A DNA stretch of 64,000 nucleotides from Eubacteriales bacterium mix99 (GCA_038396605.1 CP121690.1:3066356-3130355); one strand, 5' to 3'; positions 27,795-37,010 are shown, counted from the first letter of the stretch. Numbers and translations are program-made. The notes: generated by a model not told the origin, from the letters alone.

Positions 27795-28631
27795 TCAGCA
27801 GTCAAATTTCAGGCTGATATCCAATGCCCGGACCGAATGGGTGAGGGCACCGCACGAAATATAGTCCACACCGGTTGACGCAATGGCAACAACGCTGTTT
27901 TCCTCCACATTTCCGGAAGCTTCCAGTGTCACACGATGATTTGTAAAGGCAACTGCCTTTCTCATTTCATCGCATCCCATATTGTCCAGCATTACAATAT
28001 CTGCCCCAGCCTGAATGGCTTCCGCCAGCTGCCGCTGGTTCTCCACTTCCACTTCCACCTTCACCGGGAAAGGAGCCTTCTTTTTCGCAAGGGCCACTGC
28101 TTCGGCAATCGAGCCTACTGCAGCAATATGATTGTCCTTGATAAGCACCAGATCAGATAAGTTCATTCTGTGATTCGTGCCTCCGCCCACGATAACAGCA
28201 TATTTATCAAGCATGCGGAACCCCGGAAGCGTCTTGCGGGTATCGGTGATCCGGGCCGGATACTCCCGGATAAGTTCGCACATACGCCGCGTTTTCGTGG
28301 CAATTCCGCTCATACGCTGCAGAATATTGAGCGCCACCCTTTCCCCCTTCAATATGGCACGGGCATTCCCCCTGATTCCGGCAATCCGGTCTCCCGGGGC
28401 AACAGTACTTCCATCGGTCCGTTCTGCTTGAAAAAGAATTCCGGCATTCAGCAGATGAAATGCCCGGGCGGCAACCTCCATGCCGGCCAGCACTCCGTCC
28501 TCCTTTGCATAAAGCCCGCATTCCGACTGCTGGGAAGGGCGGATCAGACTATCTGTCGTCACATCTCCGCAGCCGATGTCCTCCTTCAGGGCCGATGCCA
28601 AAAAATCATCCAAAGCCAGTTCATTCAACAT
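27795..28631 (-). CDS. nadC: Nicotinate-nucleotide pyrophosphorylase (carboxylating)
   Basis: Quinolinate phosphoribosyltransferase: converts quinolinate and PRPP to nicotinate mononucleotide, CO2 and PPi, third step of de novo NAD synthesis. The 278-aa protein has all family marks: KEDIGCGDVTTDSL (residues 16-29), ILKGERVALNILQRMSGIATKTR (about 90-112), TRKTLPGFRMLDKYAV (about 135), GGGTNHRMNLSDLVLIKDNH (about 155) and EASGNVEENSV (about 235). The ATG at 28629-28631 has GGGAGG. It is the last gene of the nrtR-nadABC operon, 14 bp after nadB, and converges with the AraC gene on the other strand. Confidence 0.96.
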   Translation of the reverse strand: MLNELALDDFLASALKEDIGCGDVTTDSLIRPSQQSECGLYAKEDGVLAGMEVAARAFHLLNAGILFQAERTDGSTVAPGDRIAGIRGNARAILKGERVALNILQRMSGIATKTRRMCELIREYPARITDTRKTLPGFRMLDKYAVIVGGGTNHRMNLSDLVLIKDNHIAAVGSIAEAVALAKKKAPFPVKVEVEVENQRQLAEAIQAGADIVMLDNMGCDEMRKAVAFTNHRVTLEASGNVEENSVVAIASTGVDYISCGALTHSVRALDISLKFDC

Positions 28632-28645
28632 AGCAATCTTCCTCC

Positions 28646-30190
28646 CTATTGTTTTTCTTTTTCATCCGCAATAAAATGGCTGCCAATGCTGTGCCGGTTC
28701 TCCGCCGCCGCATGCAGAATCAGGCCGGCGGTCTCATACATATCCGCAGTCTCCCATTCCCTCCGCACCACAAGACGGGAAGAAAAGCACCGGTTCTGCA
28801 TATCCTCCACGACTTCCAGCGCAGAACGAAGATTTCTTCCGTTGCGGAGGATGCCGGCATCGACCTGCATCCGGCTGCGCAGCTGTTCCCGCAAAACCTT
28901 CTCTTCCGACAGTACATGCTTTCGCTCCCCGTCATACCGATAATTTTTCGCCTGTACCGTTTTCTCCGAACACCCTGCAATAGCATCGGCCGCCCGGCTT
29001 CCAAAGACCACAGCTTCCAAAAGGGAATTGCTTGCCAGCCGGTTGGCTCCGTGGACACCGGTGGAAGCGCACTCTCCCACTGCATACAACCCGGCAAGAC
29101 TGGTCCGTCCGTTGGTATCCGTCTGAATCCCGCCCATAAAATAATGTTCGCATGGAGCTACCGGAATCCGGTCCACGGCCATATCGATTCCATTCTTTTT
29201 GCATTCCGCGTAAATGGTTGGAAACCGTGCTGCAAGAAAGTTCCGGCCCTTTCCTGTAATATCCAGATAAACACAGGGGCTGTCTGTCCGGATCATCTGA
29301 TCATAAATGGCCCTTGCCACGATATCCCGGGGCGCCAGTTCCAGCCTTTCATCATAAAGAGGCATAAACCTCTCCCCATTGGAATTCAACAGGATGGCAC
29401 CTTCCCCGCGCACTGCCTCCGATATCAGAAACGCCCGCTCCGGTTTTTGAGCCGTATAAAGTGCAGTCGGATGGAACTGGACAAACTCCATGGAAGTGGT
29501 CCGGGCACCGGCACGATACGCCATGGCAATCCCATCCCCGGTCAGCGTCAGGGAATTGGTGCTGATGGGATAAAGCTGTCCGATGCCTCCCGTGGCCAGC
29601 ACAAAGTGAGCGGCGGTCAGGAAAATCAGCTTTCCCCCGTTTTCAGCCAGCAACCCGATACATCTGCCCTGATCGGTGATCAGATCCAGGGCAAAGGTAT
29701 GTTCCATCATCCGGATATTTTCCCTGTCAGCGCAATCCGCCGTCAGCACATCCATGATGCCTTTTCCCGTCGCATCCCCGTGAACGTGAAGGATGCGCTT
29801 CACGGAATGACCTCCTTCCAGGGAACGAAGAAAAGCACCGTCCGGCCCCCGGTCAAACGGTACGCCCAGATCTGCCAGGCTTCGTATCGCCAATTCGGAT
29901 TCCTTCACCAGAATGCGAACCGCCTGCATATCATTGATCCCGCACCCGGCACGTATCGTGTCCCGGATATGCAGCTCCCGGTCGTCCCTGCCGATACTGG
30001 CTGCGATTCCTCCCTGGGCAAGAAAGGAATCACAGTCTGCCCATTTCCCCTTGCAGAGCACAACGGTTTTCATGGAACGCGGAAGATGCAGGGCACAGGT
30101 GAGTCCCGCAATCCCGCCTCCCACAATCACCGTATCAAAATGCAGCCGTTGCATATCGGCCGTGTCAAAATCGATCAGATATTCCGACAA
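28646..30190 (-). CDS. nadB: L-aspartate oxidase
   Basis: FAD enzyme that oxidises L-aspartate to iminoaspartate, first step of NAD synthesis; in anaerobes fumarate is the usual acceptor. The 514-aa protein shows the dinucleotide motif VIVGGGIAGLTCAL (residues 22-35), SFLAQGGIAASIGRDD (about 55), HVHGDATGKGIMDVL (about 135), EFVQFHPTALYT (about 235), the active-site Arg region in LISEAVRGEGAIL, and GVHGANRLASNSLLEAVVFG (about 370). The start is TTG with GGAGG seven bases upstream. Gaps of 30 bp to nadA and 14 bp to nadC mark one operon. Confidence 0.95.
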   Translation of the reverse strand: MSEYLIDFDTADMQRLHFDTVIVGGGIAGLTCALHLPRSMKTVVLCKGKWADCDSFLAQGGIAASIGRDDRELHIRDTIRAGCGINDMQAVRILVKESELAIRSLADLGVPFDRGPDGAFLRSLEGGHSVKRILHVHGDATGKGIMDVLTADCADRENIRMMEHTFALDLITDQGRCIGLLAENGGKLIFLTAAHFVLATGGIGQLYPISTNSLTLTGDGIAMAYRAGARTTSMEFVQFHPTALYTAQKPERAFLISEAVRGEGAILLNSNGERFMPLYDERLELAPRDIVARAIYDQMIRTDSPCVYLDITGKGRNFLAARFPTIYAECKKNGIDMAVDRIPVAPCEHYFMGGIQTDTNGRTSLAGLYAVGECASTGVHGANRLASNSLLEAVVFGSRAADAIAGCSEKTVQAKNYRYDGERKHVLSEEKVLREQLRSRMQVDAGILRNGRNLRSALEVVEDMQNRCFSSRLVVRREWETADMYETAGLILHAAAENRHSIGSHFIADEKEKQ

Positions 30191-30220
30191 AATCGGTCCT
30201 CCCTTTCTCCAAAAACTTTC

Positions 30221-31141
30221 TCAAACATGCAGCATCCGGTTCAGGCTGAGAAAGGCCTTTTTCCGGACAGGCTCCGGTACCATTACCTCATTATCCATAT
30301 GCAGCAGAACATCGCGGACTTTTTTCAGTGAGGTCTTCTTCATGTTCACGCACAAAAGGTTCCCTGCCAGCATGGTAAAATGTGCGTCCGGTCTCCGAAA
30401 ACGCATTTCTTCCAGAACTCCCATTTCCGTACCGATAATAAAATCCTTCCGATCGGATTCCTCCACATAATCCAGCAGCTGTGCAGTACTTCCTGTAAAA
30501 TCCGCCAACCGCCGGACCTCCGCCGGAACTTCAGGATGAACCAGCAGCAGGGCATCCGGATGCGCCGGCCGCATCTGCCGGACCTGCTCCGCTGTGGTAC
30601 GCGAATGAACGATACATTCCCCGCCCCAGGCAAGAATTCTTTTCTCCGGAACCTGTTCGGCCACATAGGATGCCAGATTCCGATCCGGTACAAACAGGAC
30701 TTCCTTTTCCGGAACCGACTGCACCACCCGAACCGCATTGGACGAGGTACAGCAGATGTCGCTTTCCGCCTTCACCGCCGCACTGGTGTTGATATAGCTC
30801 ACCGCTGCTGCGTCCGGATGCTCTGCCCTGGCCCTGCGCAGCTGCTCTGCCGTAATGGACTCCGCCAGCGGACAGCCTGCATCTTTTGCCGGAAGAAGAA
30901 CGGTTTTCTGTGGGGAGAGAATTTTGGCGCTCTCTGCCATAAAGTAAACCCCGCAAAAGACAATAACGTTTTGCCGCAGGTTCGCAGCCTCCTTGCTGAG
31001 AGCAAAGGAATCCCCCACCAAATCCGCAATTTCCTGTATTTCAGGCGGCTGATAGTTATGAGCCAGCACAACAGCATCCCGCTGGCTTTTGAGCGTTTCA
31101 ATTCCGTCCACAAATGAAAGATCATTTTCATTTTCCATCAT
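30221..31141 (-). CDS. nadA: Quinolinate synthase
   Basis: 4Fe-4S enzyme that condenses iminoaspartate with dihydroxyacetone phosphate to quinolinate. In 306 aa the three cluster cysteines are visible in VFCGVYFMAESAKIL (Cys63), SDICCTSSNAVRVV (Cys131) and NLLCVNMKKTS (about 279). Substrate motifs VLAHNYQPPEIQ (residues 25-36), DAGCPLAESI and FIIGTEMGVLEEM are also present. The ATG-ATG start overlaps the stop of nrtR (ATGATG context), so translation is coupled. Length fits the compact NadA form of Firmicutes. Confidence 0.96.
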   Translation of the reverse strand: MMENENDLSFVDGIETLKSQRDAVVLAHNYQPPEIQEIADLVGDSFALSKEAANLRQNVIVFCGVYFMAESAKILSPQKTVLLPAKDAGCPLAESITAEQLRRARAEHPDAAAVSYINTSAAVKAESDICCTSSNAVRVVQSVPEKEVLFVPDRNLASYVAEQVPEKRILAWGGECIVHSRTTAEQVRQMRPAHPDALLLVHPEVPAEVRRLADFTGSTAQLLDYVEESDRKDFIIGTEMGVLEEMRFRRPDAHFTMLAGNLLCVNMKKTSLKKVRDVLLHMDNEVMVPEPVRKKAFLSLNRMLHV

Positions 31142-32049
31142 ACTTCAAAGCACCCCCAGTTCGTGTTGAATGTATATAATTTTGACGGCCTGTGCCCTTC
31201 ATTCTTTGTCTCCCGATCGGTTTCAATAACCCGGTCCGCAATTTTGCGCCGGAAATTTGCCTTCAGGAGCTCCTTTCCCAGAATCACTTCATAGACCTGC
31301 TGCAGCTCCGTCAGGGTAAAATACGTGGGCATGAGATTGAATGCAATGTCCGTATACTCAATTTTATTACGCAATCGTTCAATGCCGTATTGAACGACAA
31401 AGGCATGGTCAAAGGCGATTCCTTCATTCTTAAGAATACGGCGCTTCACGGTTTTGGATCTTCCCACCACCCGCTTCTTCGTACCGATTACTCCATAAAG
31501 GGTATCTTCCTTGCCGGAAAGCGTTACCCTTACCCGGTTTTCAAAAAGATATCCGCCGGGAATCGTTGTTTTCCTCTCCTCTTCCGTTTCATGGCTTAAC
31601 GTGAACCACTGCGCGTCCCAGGCACCTCCGCCGGCTTTTATTTCCATCCGGGAGCTGTCTGCCAGGGACATATAGGAACAGCTGATGACCCGGGTACGCG
31701 GGTCCCGCCCAACATCCCCCCAGGTATAGAGCTGCTCCATGTAAATGTCACTGACATTCACTTCTTCTTTCAGCTCGCGGTAGGCAGCCTGATCCAGACT
31801 CTCCTCCACGGACATGAATCCTCCCGGCAGCGCCCATTTGCCAATATACGGATGGTTCCCGCGCCGGACCATCAGAACTTTCAGCTCCTTCTGCGGAAGC
31901 TTCCGGTAGTTCAGCTGCGGGCCGTCCACCACGGTAAACAGCAGAATATCAACGGAAACCGATGGCCTTTTGTAAAGACGGACATCGTATTGACCCAGAA
32001 ATTCCTGTTCCGTCAGCCCATCGGCATTTCTCAGCTCATCCTTTTTCAT
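31138..32049 (-). CDS. nrtR: NUDIX-related transcriptional regulator of NAD metabolism
   Basis: Repressor with an N-terminal Nudix-like domain that senses NAD metabolites such as ADP-ribose, and a C-terminal winged helix. In 303 aa the Nudix region spans about residues 30-165, with the box-like segment GGFMSVEESLDQAAYRELKEEV near 80-100; it keeps the REL..EE pattern. The winged-helix part (about 215-290) has YFTLTELQQVYEVILGKELLKANFRRKI, the characteristic NrtR recognition region. The ATG at 32047-32049 follows GAGGTG; a GTG three codons earlier is not needed. As first gene of nrtR-nadABC it probably autoregulates the operon through the palindromes just upstream. Confidence 0.88.
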   Translation of the reverse strand: MKKDELRNADGLTEQEFLGQYDVRLYKRPSVSVDILLFTVVDGPQLNYRKLPQKELKVLMVRRGNHPYIGKWALPGGFMSVEESLDQAAYRELKEEVNVSDIYMEQLYTWGDVGRDPRTRVISCSYMSLADSSRMEIKAGGGAWDAQWFTLSHETEEERKTTIPGGYLFENRVRVTLSGKEDTLYGVIGTKKRVVGRSKTVKRRILKNEGIAFDHAFVVQYGIERLRNKIEYTDIAFNLMPTYFTLTELQQVYEVILGKELLKANFRRKIADRVIETDRETKNEGHRPSKLYTFNTNWGCFEV

Positions 32050-32081
32050 AAAATACACCTCGCTTCTCTTAATACCATTAT

Positions 32082-32107
32082 GTTAATATGAGTATGTTAC
32101 TATTAAC
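32082..32107 (-). promoter_or_regulatory. Candidate NrtR operator
   Basis: GTTAATA and TATTAAC form perfect 7-base arms around a 12-base spacer, located just downstream of the -10 box of the nrtR-nad promoter. An adjacent perfect 16-base AT-only palindrome (32112-32127) overlaps the -10. Placement is right for repression by the first gene product; the exact NrtR consensus differs among lineages. Confidence 0.55.
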
Positions 32108-32118
32108 TTGTTATTATT

Positions 32119-32147
32119 ATAATAATACTATGTATGTAGACTGTCAA
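32119..32147 (-). promoter_or_regulatory. Promoter of nrtR-nadABC
   Basis: On the minus strand, TTGACA (32142-32147), a 17-base spacer and TATTAT (32119-32124). The -10 region lies within the AT palindrome noted above. Confidence 0.75.
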
Positions 32148-32204
32148 TACCCGCTGCTTCCCGGTATTCAACGCGAAAGGTAACAAGCTTATAAACTACA
32201 AAAG

Positions 32205-32233
32205 AAAAAGCAGGCATGAACATACCTGCTTCC
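32205..32233 (-). terminator. Intrinsic terminator after the ABC-2 exporter genes
   Basis: AAGCAGG (32208-32214) pairs with CCTGCTT (32225-32231); ATG/CAT extends the stem inward past one mismatch. On the minus strand the stem is followed by a T-rich tract (TTTTTCTTTT). Confidence 0.65.
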
Positions 32234-32373
32234 TCAACTGTCCCTGGCATAATACAGTCCTTAGATTCCCTGTCTTCCGGCTTTGGAAATGACTGTAACA
32301 GTCAAAGATTTTGATAAAACCGTGTAATGCAAATTTTATCCTTTGCATCAATGCAGATTTTCTTGCGCACGAG

Positions 32374-33270
32374 TCAGCTTTTTATGTTATGCCGCTTTCC
32401 CGGACAATGGCGGATGGGATTGATAAGATACATACTGATCAGCAGCAAACACAGGGCAGTGACCAGCATGACAATGGAATTGCCCATCCAGAAATCCGGC
32501 CCCTGGACTGCCCGGACATTGCCCGAGCCAAATAAGGCAAGCAGCCCGCCATGGAGCTGTCCCAGGAGGATATCTGCCAGACCCACTGCCGGGTTCACAT
32601 AGAGGACATAAGGAATGGACGCCGGCGGCGGATTGGGCCCGGTTTGCTGCCGGCCGAACAGATAGAATCCCAGAATGACGCTGACCAGCCCCAGCAAAAA
32701 CATAGAAAGATAAGACAGAACCGTCGACAGAACCGTTCGTTTCAACAGGGCGGAAAAGAAAATCCCGATGCTGCCTATGGCAAACACGGTAATGATATAA
32801 AACAGAAACAGCTTTGCCATATCCCCCGGCGTCACTCCTCCAAACAGAAAGACCAAGCTGAACAACGGAAGAGAGGTAAAAATCAAAAGGATCATATAGG
32901 ACATGGAGGACAGCAGTTTCCCGAAAATAATCCGAAACGGGGACATCTGGGTGGCAAGCAGCATATCCAGTGTCTGCTTTTCCCTTTCGCCGCTGATGCT
33001 GCCGGCTGTCTGGGCAGGTGTAATCAGCAGAATCAGAACAAACTGCACCACCGCCAGCATGGTATAGATGGATGTCCCCACGCTTTGACGCGCGTTGACG
33101 GAAATATCCCCTATCAGGGACTGCCGTACAAAGGTAAGGTAATACAGGAAACCAATGAGCAGGAGCGATCCCAGATAGGAAATGATCCCCAGAGCCGTTT
33201 TCCACCCTCTCATCCGGGTTTTCAACTCACTGGACAGCACCGGATTATTCCACTTCAGAGTCATCTTCAT
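32374..33270 (-). CDS. ABC-2 type exporter permease
   Basis: A 298-aa integral membrane protein with about six helices (for example LGIISYLGSLLLIGFLYYLTF, YTMLAVVQFVLILLITPAQTAG, IGIFFSALLKRTVLSTVLSYLSMFLLGLVSVILGFYLF in separate segments). The conserved ABC-2 cytoplasmic motif GSISGEREKQTLDMLLATQMSPFRIIFGKL lies near residues 90-118. Its start overlaps the ATPase gene by 26 bases, and it works with that ATPase. Such permeases export lipids, peptides or antibiotics, or drive extracytoplasmic partner proteins. Substrate unknown. Confidence 0.85.
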   Translation of the reverse strand: MKMTLKWNNPVLSSELKTRMRGWKTALGIISYLGSLLLIGFLYYLTFVRQSLIGDISVNARQSVGTSIYTMLAVVQFVLILLITPAQTAGSISGEREKQTLDMLLATQMSPFRIIFGKLLSSMSYMILLIFTSLPLFSLVFLFGGVTPGDMAKLFLFYIITVFAIGSIGIFFSALLKRTVLSTVLSYLSMFLLGLVSVILGFYLFGRQQTGPNPPPASIPYVLYVNPAVGLADILLGQLHGGLLALFGSGNVRAVQGPDFWMGNSIVMLVTALCLLLISMYLINPIRHCPGKRHNIKS

Positions 33271-34186
33271 AGCCTTTTGTCACCTCCATGAATACTTCCT
33301 CCAGGCTGCCTTCCTCCCTGGTATAGGATACAACGGAAACCTCTCCTGCGATCAGAATACGGAGCAGCTCCGCCAGATCTTCCTCCCTGCCGGAAAAACC
33401 GACCTCCAGGGTCTGCCCCTCCACCTGCATTTCTCCCGTGGAAGGCTGCTCCCGTAAAATCCGCACCGCTTTTTCCACATCGGAAAGCACCTCTATTTTC
33501 AGCCATGTCTTTCCGATGATCCTGCGCATGATATCCCCCACTTCACCGGAATAAACCATTTTACCCTTTTCAATAATTCCGATATGGGTACACAGCTCCG
33601 ACAGCTCAGGCAGAATATGGGAACTGATCAAAATGGTTTTCCCCATTTCCTTCAGCGTCCGCAGAATGCCTTTCATCTCAATTCTTGCCCGGGGATCCAT
33701 CCCTGAGGCAGGTTCATCCAAAATCAGCAGGCCGGGATTATGAATGAGGCTCCGTGCCAGACAAAGTCTCTGCTTCATGCCCCGGGAAAGGGAATCCACA
33801 TAATTCTCCTTTTTCTTCTGAAGTTCCACCAGTTCAAGCAGTTCCCCCGTCCGCATCATCCTCTCCTGCCGGGAAAGGCCGTAGCAGCTTCCGTAGAAAT
33901 CCATATATTCACTGACCTTCAGATTATCATAAACGCCGAAGAAGTCCGGCATATAGCCCAGTTTCCCTCGTACTTCCACCGGATGCTCCGCTGCATTGAT
34001 TCCATCCACCCGTACCGTACCGGAATCTGCTTTCATCAGTGTGGCTGCAATCCGCATGGTGGTGGTCTTACCGGCACCATTGGGGCCTACGAATCCGTAA
34101 ATATTTCCCTGCGTAAGTTCCAGATTCAGATGATCCACTGCCGTAAAGCGGCCATATGTCTTTACCAGATTCTCAATTTTCAGCAT
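33245..34186 (-). CDS. ABC exporter ATP-binding protein (CcmA type)
   Basis: A 313-aa ATPase with Walker A GPNGAGKTTTMR (residues 33-44), ABC signature LSRGMKQRLCLAR (about 133), Walker B LLILDEPASGMDP (about 152) and H-loop SSHI (about 190). A 90-residue C-terminal regulatory extension follows, as in Nat/Gld-type exporters. ATG at 34184-34186 with AAGGAGGG. It overlaps the 3' end of the large extracytoplasmic protein gene by 14 bases and the permease gene by 26, so all three genes are translated as a unit. Confidence 0.92.
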   Translation of the reverse strand: MLKIENLVKTYGRFTAVDHLNLELTQGNIYGFVGPNGAGKTTTMRIAATLMKADSGTVRVDGINAAEHPVEVRGKLGYMPDFFGVYDNLKVSEYMDFYGSCYGLSRQERMMRTGELLELVELQKKKENYVDSLSRGMKQRLCLARSLIHNPGLLILDEPASGMDPRARIEMKGILRTLKEMGKTILISSHILPELSELCTHIGIIEKGKMVYSGEVGDIMRRIIGKTWLKIEVLSDVEKAVRILREQPSTGEMQVEGQTLEVGFSGREEDLAELLRILIAGEVSVVSYTREEGSLEEVFMEVTKGYEDDSEVE

Positions 34187-36692
34187 CCTGCAGCCCTCCT
34201 TCCAGAGTCACCGTCGGCAATGTGAACTCCACAGGTTCATCCGTAACAGGCTGAACCTTCAAACGAACCATGCCGCTTTCATCCACATAGCGGCTCAGGC
34301 TGCTCCCATCCAGTGAAAGGACTCCGTCTTCCATCCTGACGTAATCCTTCTTCGACAAATCAAATATCATGACCCTGCTCCTGCCGGAGAGAACGCCCAA
34401 ACCGATTTTGCCCTCCAGATCTTTCCGGTCCCGGTATCGGGACAGGTCCATGGAAAAAACAGCATACCCATGGGGATCGTCAATGCTCACAGCGGTTGGA
34501 TTTCCATATATGCCGGCACCCCTGGACTGTTCCTGCTCCAATCTTCCGTTCAGCATCCCCGGAGGAAGGCTCACATGGCCGTCCTGCTCCGCTTCAAAGC
34601 CCACAGATCCCAGCAGGACGCCTTCCCCCATGATAACATCCGGTTTCCGTCCATTGATTTTGATGGCTTCGTCCGGATCCTTTCCGTAAAAGGCAAAGCA
34701 TTGCAAGCGGCAGGAATCCCCTGTTTGCTTCGGGGAAGATTTTTGCATGCCATCATCGGCAAAAAGGTTCTGCAGAATACGGTATCGATTCCTGTCTCTC
34801 CGGCTGGCCCTTCTTCCTCCTGACCATTCCGGATAAAGACTGTCCAGCATGGACTGATAATCCCCGGGAGCTGCCGCCACGCCTTTTGTGGGAAGCATGA
34901 TCTCCACTTTTTTTGTTTCTCCGGAAGCAATGTTGCCTGCCTTTCCATGGAACGAAGCGTTGTACAGGACAAAATCCTCCAGCGGATAAAGCGTATTGTT
35001 TTGCACGGTTCCGACAATCTTTCCCGCTTCATAGCGGAGATCGGCATGAAGAGAACCATAATCCACCCGGCGGGGATCTGCCCGGAAGGTCTTCATGTTC
35101 CATACGCTGCTGTTACGGAACAAAATACGGGATGGTTTCCCCTGGATCATGTGAACATCCGGGGCTGCATTCCCGGCATGGGGAAACGAATCGTCATTTT
35201 CCCCCCCGTTTGCGGAAAGAAAGACTTCCCGGTCCACATCAACCCGATAGTCCCCCCGCCGGGGAAGGAACACTCCCATATAGTCGGTCCGATCCCCGCC
35301 TCCTGAATCGTCATTCAATTCCACGACGGAAATGGTGTTCAGAATCAACTCGCCGCCCTTGGAGCGGTACCCCAGCCCGTAAATCGCCAGGGCAAAAACC
35401 ACGGACAGTACCGGTATGGTAAACCAGGACCACTCCCGCCTGTCTGCCCTTTTCAGAATCATATAGTTGACGGGCCCGATCAGGACCAGATACAACAGAA
35501 ATATTGGCAGAACCGAAGTGACGGAGGGCAGATGCATTGCTTCGATATTCCCCAGGATCTCCTCCATTCCGCTTCCTTCCCCAATGCTTTGATTCGGATC
35601 CTGCAACAATTGGATGGATTGCTCCGGAAGGCTGCGTTCCAGAAGTTTTTCCCAGAATATTTTATTCCCGGCCCAGCTGAGAACAGGCTCGGTCCCCAGA
35701 TCAAACGCTGCGGTATACATGACCCCGGAGCCCTTCCGGTGCATCCATACCAGACCTCCGGCCTGATCGGCATCCTCCGGGGCGGAGTCAGATCCGGCAT
35801 TCCGGCTTACTGCCACCGTACCGCCTTCGATCCGTACATCCATCACATCCAGGGCAGACGATCCGCGGATGGGTTTACCGGATACCTTCTCCAGTTCCGC
35901 CGCGGCATCCTGCTCCGTCACGTCTCCGGCTGCCGCCGGAACAATCTCCTCCGTCAGACCAGCCAGGGTGCGGCTGCCGTTTCCACCCGTCCCGATAATG
36001 AGAATTCCTCCGCTCTGAATCCAGGCATTCAGGGCACGGATCTGCTCCGGCCGAAAGGAACCGGTATTCACCTGATTCAGAATCAGGATGGAGAAGCTGT
36101 CCAAAACTTCCCGATGATCCGGAAAGTTTTCCGCAGTCAGGGAAACCGGCTGATAATTGGCCAGCAGCAAATCCCCTTCCGACCTTTCCTTCCAATATCC
36201 CAGGGAAGGCTCATCCCCGGTCACCAGCCCGAGAAAATAGTGATCTGCGGATACCGGGTTCAGCTTCTCCGCCTTTCCCTCTTTCACAACTTTCTCCTTG
36301 TCGTCCATCAGGCGAATATCCAGGGAGCGGTTCAATTTTTGCATCTTTACATAAATCGTATATTCCTGGGAAGAGGCATGGGGCAGGCGAACGGGAACCC
36401 CGTAAGCTGTTTTTTTGCCGGATTCCCCGGTGATCGGCACTTCCAGGGTGCCTTCCAGATCGGCCCCTGAATTTTCCAGAAAAATCCGAACCGGCGTCCA
36501 GCAGCCTATCCGATACGTTCCATCAAATCCCACCTCTGCCTTCATGACCGGACCCCCGTTCCCTGCGGAATTCCCCGCTGCCGTATCCTTTTTCGGCGTC
36601 ATATCCGTGCCCTTTGCCAGGCAAACAGCAGGCAGGAAAAACAGGGATCCGATCATCAGCCAGAAGATGACCGCGATCCAGGCCGCTTTCAT
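34173..36692 (-). CDS. Large membrane-anchored extracytoplasmic protein of an ABC-2 exporter
   Basis: An 839-aa protein of no recognised family, starting at the ATG at 36690-36692 (AAGGAAGG upstream). It has a signal/anchor helix (AAWIAVIFWLMIGSLFFLPAVCLA, first ~30 residues), then beta-sandwich-like segments. A central Rossmann-like stretch follows (FSILILNQVNTGSFRPEQIRAL, GGILIIGTGGNG), of the type seen in GATase-like domains of GldG/DUF4350 proteins. Two further helices sit near residues 395-450 (VLPIFLLYLVLIGPVNYMIL; FTIPVLSVVFALAIYGLGY), and a large C-terminal outside domain ends the protein. Paired ATPase and permease overlap downstream. Function unknown; the layout suggests a cell-envelope export or remodelling machine. 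Confidence 0.72.
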   Translation of the reverse strand: MKAAWIAVIFWLMIGSLFFLPAVCLAKGTDMTPKKDTAAGNSAGNGGPVMKAEVGFDGTYRIGCWTPVRIFLENSGADLEGTLEVPITGESGKKTAYGVPVRLPHASSQEYTIYVKMQKLNRSLDIRLMDDKEKVVKEGKAEKLNPVSADHYFLGLVTGDEPSLGYWKERSEGDLLLANYQPVSLTAENFPDHREVLDSFSILILNQVNTGSFRPEQIRALNAWIQSGGILIIGTGGNGSRTLAGLTEEIVPAAAGDVTEQDAAAELEKVSGKPIRGSSALDVMDVRIEGGTVAVSRNAGSDSAPEDADQAGGLVWMHRKGSGVMYTAAFDLGTEPVLSWAGNKIFWEKLLERSLPEQSIQLLQDPNQSIGEGSGMEEILGNIEAMHLPSVTSVLPIFLLYLVLIGPVNYMILKRADRREWSWFTIPVLSVVFALAIYGLGYRSKGGELILNTISVVELNDDSGGGDRTDYMGVFLPRRGDYRVDVDREVFLSANGGENDDSFPHAGNAAPDVHMIQGKPSRILFRNSSVWNMKTFRADPRRVDYGSLHADLRYEAGKIVGTVQNNTLYPLEDFVLYNASFHGKAGNIASGETKKVEIMLPTKGVAAAPGDYQSMLDSLYPEWSGGRRASRRDRNRYRILQNLFADDGMQKSSPKQTGDSCRLQCFAFYGKDPDEAIKINGRKPDVIMGEGVLLGSVGFEAEQDGHVSLPPGMLNGRLEQEQSRGAGIYGNPTAVSIDDPHGYAVFSMDLSRYRDRKDLEGKIGLGVLSGRSRVMIFDLSKKDYVRMEDGVLSLDGSSLSRYVDESGMVRLKVQPVTDEPVEFTLPTVTLEGGLQDAEN

Positions 36693-36828
36693 AGCATCCT
36701 TCCTTCTCAAATTCTCTCCTCCATTCTGCTGCTGCCTCCCCGGACAGCTGCGATATGGACCGAAATCCATCCAGTCCAGATAAATCATTCAAATCATCTG
36801 TCATTTTGTAATCCTTTTCCTTGCCACA

Positions 36829-36837
36829 ATTATATCA
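36829..36837 (-). promoter_or_regulatory. Extended -10 promoter of the exporter operon
   Basis: Minus strand TGATATAAT: a consensus TATAAT (36829-36834) preceded by TG-n. No good -35 box is seen at 16-18 bases, consistent with an extended -10 promoter. Confidence 0.5.
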
Positions 36838-36908
36838 TCAATCTGCTGGAAAAAGTTATAAGATGATCTTAAAAAGTCTAAGAATTTGTTAAAAAGGAAT
36901 CAAAACAG

Positions 36909-36955
36909 AAAAGGCTCGCAGATACAACCGCTGCAGGTGTATCTGCGAGCCTTTT
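36909..36955 (-). terminator. Strong terminator behind the encapsulin operon
   Basis: A perfect 17-base stem (36909-36925 with 36939-36955, GC-rich core GGCTCGCAGATAC) and a 13-base loop, ending in T-runs on both strands. It closes the encapsulin transcript and insulates the exporter operon. Confidence 0.85.
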
Positions 36956-37010
36956 ATGAATTTTTTGGCCATCTTATTTCAAGGGATTTTCAAGAGATCC
37001 TGTGACGGAC

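Noticed and set aside
28649-30331. Long plus-strand open frame opposite nadB and nadA
   Set aside because: It is antisense to two fully conserved enzymes, its product shows no domain, and no ribosome site precedes it. It is a shadow of high-GC codon use.
36523-36804. 93-codon minus-strand frame starting before the 839-aa exporter partner
   Set aside because: It has a modest ribosome site but overlaps the signal peptide of the larger protein in another phase and shows no domain. At most a leader.
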